From NCBI RefSeq assembly GCF_003815875.1, contig NZ_CP033924.1, positions 3,100,001-3,164,000 on the forward strand: DNA of 64,000 bases. Direction: 5' to 3'. The notes below the pieces were generated by a model that ran no database searches, had not been told where the DNA came from, and saw nothing but the letters and a program-made list of their open reading frames with translations. Shown piece by piece: positions 59,761 through 64,000 of the stretch. Numbering within the stretch: the first letter of the stretch is position 1; every line of letters begins with the position of its first letter. Both the position numbers and the translations under genes were made by a program. This DNA is from Chryseobacterium lactis. GTDB taxonomy: Bacteria; Bacteroidota; Bacteroidia; Flavobacteriales; Weeksellaceae.

Positions 59761-60789
59761 ATGAGCACATTAGTTAATGATTTAAAGGAAAAATGGGAAG
59801 CTCTGAAAGCAGAAAATCCACATATCAGAATAAGAAATGCAGCGGCACAATTAGAAGTGAGCGAAGCAGAATTATTAGCAACCAGTATCGGTGAAGGAGT
59901 AACTGTCCTGAACCCGGATTTTCCTGGTATCCTTACTGAGGCTGAGCAATTAGGAAAAGTAATGGCTCTTACCCGTAATGATGAATGTGTTCATGAAAGA
60001 AAAGGAGTTTACCAGAATGGTGATTTCTCAAGCCCTCATGCACAGCTTTTTGTAGGCGAAGATATTGACCTTAGAATTTTCCTTAATCACTGGAAATTTG
60101 CTTTTGCAGTAGTAGAAGGAGATAAGAAAAGCTTACAGTTTTTTGGAAAAGACGGTTTAGCACTTCACAAAATCTATTTGACTAAAAACAGCAATGAAGA
60201 AGCTTTCGATGCAATTGTGGCAAAATTCAAGGCAGAAGATCAGAATCAGACTTTAACATTTGAAGCGGTAGCTCCAAAACAAGCTGAAAAGGCAGATTCT
60301 GAAATCGATACAGAGGGATTCAAAAAAGCATGGACAGAATTAAAAGATACTCATGATTTCTTTATGATGACCAGAAAATTCGGAGTAAGCAGAACACAGG
60401 CCTTAAGATTGGCTCCGGAAGGTTTCACAAAGAAAATTGATAATGCTAAAGTAGTGAATGTGCTGGAAGAAGCTTCTGAAAAAAATACTCCTATTATGGC
60501 TTTTGTCGGAAACAGAGGGATTATCCAGATTCACACAGGAAATATCAAGAAAACACTTTGGCACCAGCAATGGTTCAATGTAATGGATCCGGACTTCAAC
60601 CTGCATCTGGATGTAACGAAAATTGCAGAAGCATGGATCGTTAAAAAGCCAACTGAGGATGGAGAGGTAACAGCTATTGAAGTATTCAACAAAGAAGGAG
60701 ACTTTATCGTTCAGTTTTTCGGTAAAAGAAAACCTGGAATTCCGGAGCTTCAGGAATGGAAAGATCTTGTGGCAACATTAGAGAAATAA
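59761..60789 (+). CDS. hmuS: hemin-degrading factor (HmuS/ChuS family)
   Basis: 342 residues made of two similar ~165-residue halves, as in ChuS/HemS: the first around RIRNAAAQLEVSEAELLATSIGEGVTVLNPDF and VMALTRNDECVHERKGVY, the second around FMMTRKFGVSRTQALRLAPEGF and NTPIMAFVGNRGIIQIHTGNIKKT with NLHLDVTKIAEAWIVKKP. The histidine in ECVHERKGVY aligns with the heme ligand of the first half in the family. It handles or degrades imported heme in the cytoplasm. Last gene before a terminator. Confidence 0.92.
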   Translation: MSTLVNDLKEKWEALKAENPHIRIRNAAAQLEVSEAELLATSIGEGVTVLNPDFPGILTEAEQLGKVMALTRNDECVHERKGVYQNGDFSSPHAQLFVGEDIDLRIFLNHWKFAFAVVEGDKKSLQFFGKDGLALHKIYLTKNSNEEAFDAIVAKFKAEDQNQTLTFEAVAPKQAEKADSEIDTEGFKKAWTELKDTHDFFMMTRKFGVSRTQALRLAPEGFTKKIDNAKVVNVLEEASEKNTPIMAFVGNRGIIQIHTGNIKKTLWHQQWFNVMDPDFNLHLDVTKIAEAWIVKKPTEDGEVTAIEVFNKEGDFIVQFFGKRKPGIPELQEWKDLVATLEK

Positions 60790-60807
60790 TAATTAGATGA
60801 TTTGAAT

Positions 60808-60846
60808 AAGACCGTTTTGTTTGTAAAATTCAAAGCGGTCTTTTTT
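60808..60846 (+). terminator. terminator after hmuS
   Basis: AAGACCG / CGGTCTT stem with a long partly paired loop and a T run, 20 bp after the hmuS stop. Confidence 0.8.
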
Positions 60847-60957
60847 ATGGTAAAAAGATGAAAATACAAATTGACAAATAAGAGAATTTGGTGTACCAGT
60901 GATAGTTGTGCTAAGATATTTGTGTAATTTGTGGTTAATTTAAATAATAGATAAAAA

Positions 60958-61830
60958 ATGAAGAATATTCTCATAATGATTTTGCTTACCGGTTTTTGTT
61001 CATTACAGGCACAGGACTTTAAAGCATATCAGTTTTATGATAAAAAAGGGAAGGAGATACAGACAGATAAAATAGTTAAAGAGCTGGCAGATTATGATGT
61101 GGTCTTCTTTGGAGAAAATCATAACAGCTCGGTGAATCACTGGCTCCAATTAAAAATTACAGAAGCTTTATATCAAAAAAAGAACGGACAGCTTATTTTA
61201 GGAGCAGAAATGTTTGAAAGAGATAATCAATCTCAGCTGAACCAATATTTAAATGGGAAATTTGATGCCAAAACCCTGAAAGATTCAGCACGTTTATGGA
61301 ATAATTATGCAACAGATTATAAGCCTTTGGTTGATTTTGCCAAAAACAAAAAACTGAATTTTATTGCGACCAATATTCCAAGAAAATATGCCTCCCAGAC
61401 TGCAAAAGAAGGACTGGAATCTTTAAATAAGCTAAGTGATAAAGAAAAAACATATATTGCTCAGCTGCCTATTAAAGTAACATTAGACACTCCCGGCTAT
61501 ACGGAAATGAAGGCAATGATGGGAGATCATGCAGAAGGAACCAAAGTGATGAATTTTATTTCTGCACAGGCAACGAAAGATGCTACCATGGCAGAATCTA
61601 TTCTAAAAAATAGGCAGCCCGGAAAGACTTTTATTCATTATAACGGAAATTACCACAGCAAAGAATTCGGAGGGATTTACTGGTATATCAAGCAGAAAAA
61701 TCCAAGCCTGAAAATGGCTGTCATCTCCGTTTTTGAATCCGAAGATCCGGAATTGAAAGTTCCTGCAAAGGATTATGTTCCGACAGATTTTAACCTGATC
61801 ATTCCGAGTGATATGACAAAGACTTTTTAA
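60958..61830 (+). CDS. chaN: ChaN family heme-regulated lipoprotein-like protein
   Basis: 290 residues. The signal is hydrophobic (ILIMILLTGFCSLQAQ). The ChaN/DUF399 domain fills the rest: YDVVFFGENHNSSVNHWLQLKITEALYQKK at the start, ILGAEMFERDNQSQLNQYL, DYKPLVDFAKNKKLNFIATNIPRKYA, and FIHYNGNYHSKEFGGIYWYI near the end. The HxxS/GENH and HYNG(N)YHS histidines match family metal/heme positions. Campylobacter ChaN binds two hemes as a dimer. It has its own start after the hmuS terminator but sits in the same iron locus. Confidence 0.88.
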   Translation: MKNILIMILLTGFCSLQAQDFKAYQFYDKKGKEIQTDKIVKELADYDVVFFGENHNSSVNHWLQLKITEALYQKKNGQLILGAEMFERDNQSQLNQYLNGKFDAKTLKDSARLWNNYATDYKPLVDFAKNKKLNFIATNIPRKYASQTAKEGLESLNKLSDKEKTYIAQLPIKVTLDTPGYTEMKAMMGDHAEGTKVMNFISAQATKDATMAESILKNRQPGKTFIHYNGNYHSKEFGGIYWYIKQKNPSLKMAVISVFESEDPELKVPAKDYVPTDFNLIIPSDMTKTF

Positions 61831-61862
61831 TCTTTAAGGTTTATAACAGTGAGTTTTTAGCT

Positions 61863-61891
61863 CGCAGATTAAACAGATCTGGCAGATTTTT
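61863..61891 (+). repeat. degenerate CAGAT-type repeat
   Basis: CGCAGATTAAACAGATCTGG followed by CAGATTTTT, related to 3516-3545 and to the reverse copy at 63440-63470. Confidence 0.4.
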
Positions 61892-61933
61892 ATGTGAGAT
61901 TGATATTCATAAAAGTCATTATAATTCAATAAT

Positions 61934-61957
61934 AACGGGCTTTAGCCCGTTTTTTTA
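61934..61957 (+). terminator. terminator of chaN
   Basis: AACGGGCT / AGCCCGTT stem with a 2-base loop and T run, about 100 bp past the chaN stop. Confidence 0.75.
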
Positions 61958-62057
61958 TATTAAAAATTCCAACGGCTTCAGCCCAAACTTAAAATAATAA
62001 TTTGAAACCCTTACCGGAATTAATCATACATATGAAGCATTTTTAAAGGACAATATT

Positions 62058-62065
62058 TACCTTTG
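62058..62065 (+). promoter_or_regulatory. -7 promoter box of the deformylase-like gene
   Basis: TACCTTTG, a perfect TAnnTTTG match, 17 bp before the ATG at 62083. Confidence 0.55.
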
Positions 62066-62082
62066 TATCACATTCAGAAAAT

Positions 62083-62712
62083 ATGAAAAAACTACCTGTT
62101 CTGCTGATCTTTTTTATAGGATTAATCAATGCTCAAAAGCTAACCCCAACTGAGCTTTCGGTAATCAATCAGGGAGAGATCAATTCTGCCTTGCCAATTT
62201 ATCAGACTACAGATGCACATCAGCATAAAACACTGCTGAGCTTTTCTACAGAAATTGATCCGTTAGATTCTAATACTGCTGTTTTGGTAAAAAGAATGAA
62301 AGAATCACTTCTTTCTACAGATGGAGGAGTAGGAATTGCGGCTCCCCAGGTAGGCATCAACAGAAAAGTGATTTGGGTACAACGTTTTGATAAAGAAGGA
62401 ACACCACTAGAATATTTCATCAATCCGGTGATTGCATGGAAATCCGATGTACAGAACCTAGGTCCGGAAGGAGATTTATCCATTCCTGATTTCAGAGATC
62501 AGTTTTACAGAAGCAAAGTGATTCAGTTGGAATATGTGGATTTAAAAGGACAGAAATATTCAGAAATTGTGGAAGGGTTTACAGCTGTTATCTTTCAGCA
62601 TGAAATCGACCATCTTTTCGGAATTCTGATCTCCGATAAAAAGGAAAAAGAAAAGAATGATTCTTACAAAAAAGTAGATGCATATCAGAAGAGTGACCTG
62701 AGTAGAAGATAA
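62083..62712 (+). CDS. exported peptide-deformylase-like protein with altered metal ligand
   Basis: 209 residues. Peptide deformylases remove the formyl group from new proteins in the cytoplasm, but this one starts with a clear signal peptide (LPVLLIFFIGLINAQ). Motif I is intact (GVGIAAPQVG, ~84-93) and motif III is intact (QHEIDHLFG with His173, Glu174, His177). In motif II the usual EGCLS is EGDLS (129-133), so the metal-binding cysteine is Asp131. The C-terminus is lysine-rich. It is therefore probably not the housekeeping enzyme. It may be a periplasmic hydrolase with a different metal or substrate. Confidence 0.85.
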   Translation: MKKLPVLLIFFIGLINAQKLTPTELSVINQGEINSALPIYQTTDAHQHKTLLSFSTEIDPLDSNTAVLVKRMKESLLSTDGGVGIAAPQVGINRKVIWVQRFDKEGTPLEYFINPVIAWKSDVQNLGPEGDLSIPDFRDQFYRSKVIQLEYVDLKGQKYSEIVEGFTAVIFQHEIDHLFGILISDKKEKEKNDSYKKVDAYQKSDLSRR

Positions 62713-62716
62713 AAAT

Positions 62717-62751
62717 ATGAGTAATGAGTAATGAGTAATAAGCAATGAGCA
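62717..62751 (+). repeat. heptamer tandem repeat
   Basis: Five heptamers in tandem: ATGAGTA three times, then ATAAGCA and ATGAGCA. It lies just after the deformylase-like gene. The reverse complement form occurs at 4062-4089. Confidence 0.75.
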
Positions 62752-62782
62752 ATGCCATGAAGGTTGTATAATCTTAGCTTTA

Positions 62783-62932
62783 TCAAATCGATTTATCGAT
62801 TAATCTCTTTGCTTCCTCTATTTCGAAGTGCCATTTATTGTCTTTGCGTTTAATGAAAACACAAATGACACTAACATCTGCACTAATATCACAAATGTGA
62901 TCCGCTGTATTTTGAAATAAAATCTTTTCCAT
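62783..62932 (-). pseudogene. out-of-frame C-terminal part of the neighbouring unknown gene
   Basis: A 49-codon frame (starts MEKILFQNTADHICDISADV, ends EEAKRLIDKSI) overlaps the end of the 148-codon gene at 62889 by 44 bp in another frame. If one T is removed from the TTT at about 62893-62895, the upstream frame runs on through GSHCDISADVSVICVFIKRK to this stop and makes a 183-residue protein. The composition (WHFEIEEAKRLIDKSI) looks like real coding sequence. Either a frameshift mutation, a sequencing error, or a separate small ORF. Confidence 0.6.
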
Positions 62933-63335
62933 TCTCATATTCTACCGGATCAATGTATGAGATTATACCAATGTTAGATTGCAATATTTCTTTAAGCTGA
63001 CTAAAATATTTTTCTCCAATTTCATCGTTACCAGCTATAGTTAAACTGATAATAAGTTGATCGTCATCGGTAATATTTGCGCCAACCATTATATGATAAG
63101 GATTGTCCTGATATTTGTTCCAATAAAAAGTTTGTGAAATTCCAGTGTTCCCAATGAAATAATTGACCATTTCATCTTCTGTTTTAAAAATGTAATTCTG
63201 ATCATTCGGTTTACAAGCATAGTCTGGATTAAGCTTTTCATAATCAGGAATAAATGTTGCAAGTATCAGATCAATAATCTTTCGTGATTTTTTTCCTGCA
63301 TAGACCTGATATATAATATCTTTGGTTATTTCCAT
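62889..63335 (-). CDS. hypothetical protein, probably frameshifted at its end
   Basis: 148 residues in the frame as given, without signal peptide or membrane segment. I do not recognise the family. The chain is alpha/beta-like: EITKDIIYQVYAGKKSRKIIDLILATFIPDYEKL, FKTEDEMVNYFIGNTGISQTFYWNKYQDNPYHIMVGANITDDDQLIISLTIAG, and IGEKYFSQLKEILQSNIGIISYIDPVEYENG. The stop at 62889 is probably premature, because the next 36 codons in another frame continue the protein (see the entry at 62783). Possibly an immunity-like protein, but nothing nearby supports that. Confidence 0.65.
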   Translation of the reverse strand: MEITKDIIYQVYAGKKSRKIIDLILATFIPDYEKLNPDYACKPNDQNYIFKTEDEMVNYFIGNTGISQTFYWNKYQDNPYHIMVGANITDDDQLIISLTIAGNDEIGEKYFSQLKEILQSNIGIISYIDPVEYENGKDFISKYSGSHL

Positions 63336-63439
63336 GGTGTCATAGTGGTTTGATTATCTGCTTCTTATTAGTAGTTGTTTATTGAACTGCTTTCTACAAA
63401 ACTAGTATTTATTTTTTTCAATTTTTTCAGGACTATCAT

Positions 63440-63470
63440 CATCTGTGTTCATCTGGGAAAATCTGTGGTT
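63440..63470 (-). repeat. short CAGAT-type intergenic repeat, reverse copy
   Basis: On the minus strand it reads AACCACAGATTTTCCCAGAT followed by GAACACAGATG, related to 3516-3545 on the plus strand. Confidence 0.55.
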
Positions 63471-63480
63471 AAAAATCATA

Positions 63481-63515
63481 AAAGGAGCTGTTTTCATTGC
63501 GAAAACAGCTCCTTT
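63481..63515 (-). terminator. terminator of ohr
   Basis: Perfect 15-bp stem AAAGGAGCTGTTTTC / GAAAACAGCTCCTTT with loop ATTGC, 29 bp past the ohr stop on the minus strand. Confidence 0.85.
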
Positions 63516-63543
63516 CGTTATAACTATGCTTAAAAAAATTGGA

Positions 63544-63969
63544 TTAATCGTTGTTGGTTACAGAAAGTTTAACCTCCATATTGTTCCTTGTAGCATTAGA
63601 ATAAGGACAAATCTGGTGCGCTTTTTCTGTTAAAGATTGCGCTTCCTCAATAGAAACTCCGGGAATATTAACATCCAGTTCAGCTGCCAGTCCAAAACCT
63701 CCGTTTTCGATTTGACCGATGCTGATTTGTGCAGTAACAGTCGTTTCCCCGGTTTTTATTTTTGACAAGCTTATCACTCTGTTCAGAGCACTGTCAAAAC
63801 AAGCTGAGTATCCTGCTGCAAAAAGCATTTCAGGGTTGGCAAAATCATCATTGGCGCCACCCAAAGCTTTTGGCATTTTTACTTCAAGATCAAGAACATT
63901 GTTTTCACTTTTTACATGACCATTTCTTCCACCTGTTGCCGTTACTTTTGTTGTATATAAAGTTTTCAT
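63544..63969 (-). CDS. ohr: organic hydroperoxide resistance protein Ohr (OsmC family)
   Basis: 141 residues, normal for Ohr. It reduces organic hydroperoxides with two cysteines that cycle between thiol and disulfide: Cys57 in FAAGYSACFDSALN and Cys121 in HQICPYSNATRNN. The N-terminal YTTKVTATGGRNGHVKSENNVLDLEV and NPEMLFAAGYSACF distinguish Ohr from OsmC. The electrons usually come from lipoylated proteins. Start at ATG 63969; no OhrR-type regulator is visible in the window, but only 31 bp remain upstream. Confidence 0.94.
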   Translation of the reverse strand: MKTLYTTKVTATGGRNGHVKSENNVLDLEVKMPKALGGANDDFANPEMLFAAGYSACFDSALNRVISLSKIKTGETTVTAQISIGQIENGGFGLAAELDVNIPGVSIEEAQSLTEKAHQICPYSNATRNNMEVKLSVTNND

Positions 63970-64000
63970 TATTTTTCTATTTTGCTTAATATTTTTAGTA

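Noticed and set aside
1..64000. CRISPR arrays, tRNA or rRNA genes, prophage or insertion sequences
   Set aside because: I looked for regularly spaced repeats, tRNA-like cloverleaf ends, and transposase or phage proteins and found none.

Overview
The window looks like chromosome from a member of the Flavobacteriia, most likely Chryseobacterium or a close relative (Weeksellaceae). The DNA is AT-rich. Promoters match the Bacteroidota -7 box TAnnTTTG. Several secreted proteins end in a type IX secretion (T9SS) sorting domain, and gliding genes gldF and gldG are present. I see no rRNA, tRNA, CRISPR array, phage, integrase or transposase. About 60 protein genes are called.

Layout. 1-4.5 kb: an alpha/beta hydrolase tail, a divergent MFS/AraC pair, an SRPBCC protein and rplS, with a cluster of intergenic repeats. 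4.7-14 kb: a T9SS metallophosphatase, a YwqK-like repeat protein, the two subunits of a 3-oxoacid CoA-transferase split by an opposite-strand ABC exporter, and a DUF4197 protein. 14.3-21.9 kb: a GH20 hexosaminidase, then a sulfur/persulfide block (Crp/Fnr regulator, TSUP exporter, MBL-rhodanese protein, two YeeE/YedE halves). 22-25.7 kb: an efflux-like operon (TolC, HlyD, DUF3302) and a second Crp-like regulator. 25.8-32.5 kb: glycosylasparaginase, an EF-hand lipoprotein, CutC, a GH2 beta-mannosidase, and AEC and TSUP transporters. 32.6-43.3 kb: priA, a PBP4-type peptidase, two tandem M1 aminopeptidase paralogs with T9SS tails, a JmjC-like cupin protein and kbl. 43.4-50.6 kb: hemJ, gldFG, a T9SS protein, two small unknowns, an Rrf2 regulator with a TSUP transporter, and a monooxygenase-fold protein. 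50.8-61.8 kb: an iron/heme acquisition locus (two T9SS-secreted proteins, TonB receptor, HmuY, HmuTUV, a methyltransferase, HmuS, ChaN). 62-64 kb: an exported peptide-deformylase-like protein with an altered metal ligand, a probably frameshifted unknown gene, and ohr.

How the genes work together. Three regulatory circuits can be read from the DNA. (1) A 22-bp site is identical upstream of the TSUP gene at 17372 and the MBL-rhodanese operon at 19362. In both places it lies 45 bp from the same TTTGTATCA string, and a Crp/Fnr gene sits next door. (2) A 23-bp CTACT-n7-GTAGG site, 20/23 identical, lies before the TSUP gene beside rrf2 and before the distant JmjC-like gene. (3) Paired Fur-like boxes with the same 31-bp spacing sit before both T9SS genes and the TonB receptor of the heme locus.

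The most novel-looking item is a roughly 200-bp intergenic element present three times (2657, 3576, 12975). Its copies differ in sequence but keep two hairpins through compensatory base changes, which suggests selection on a folded RNA or DNA.
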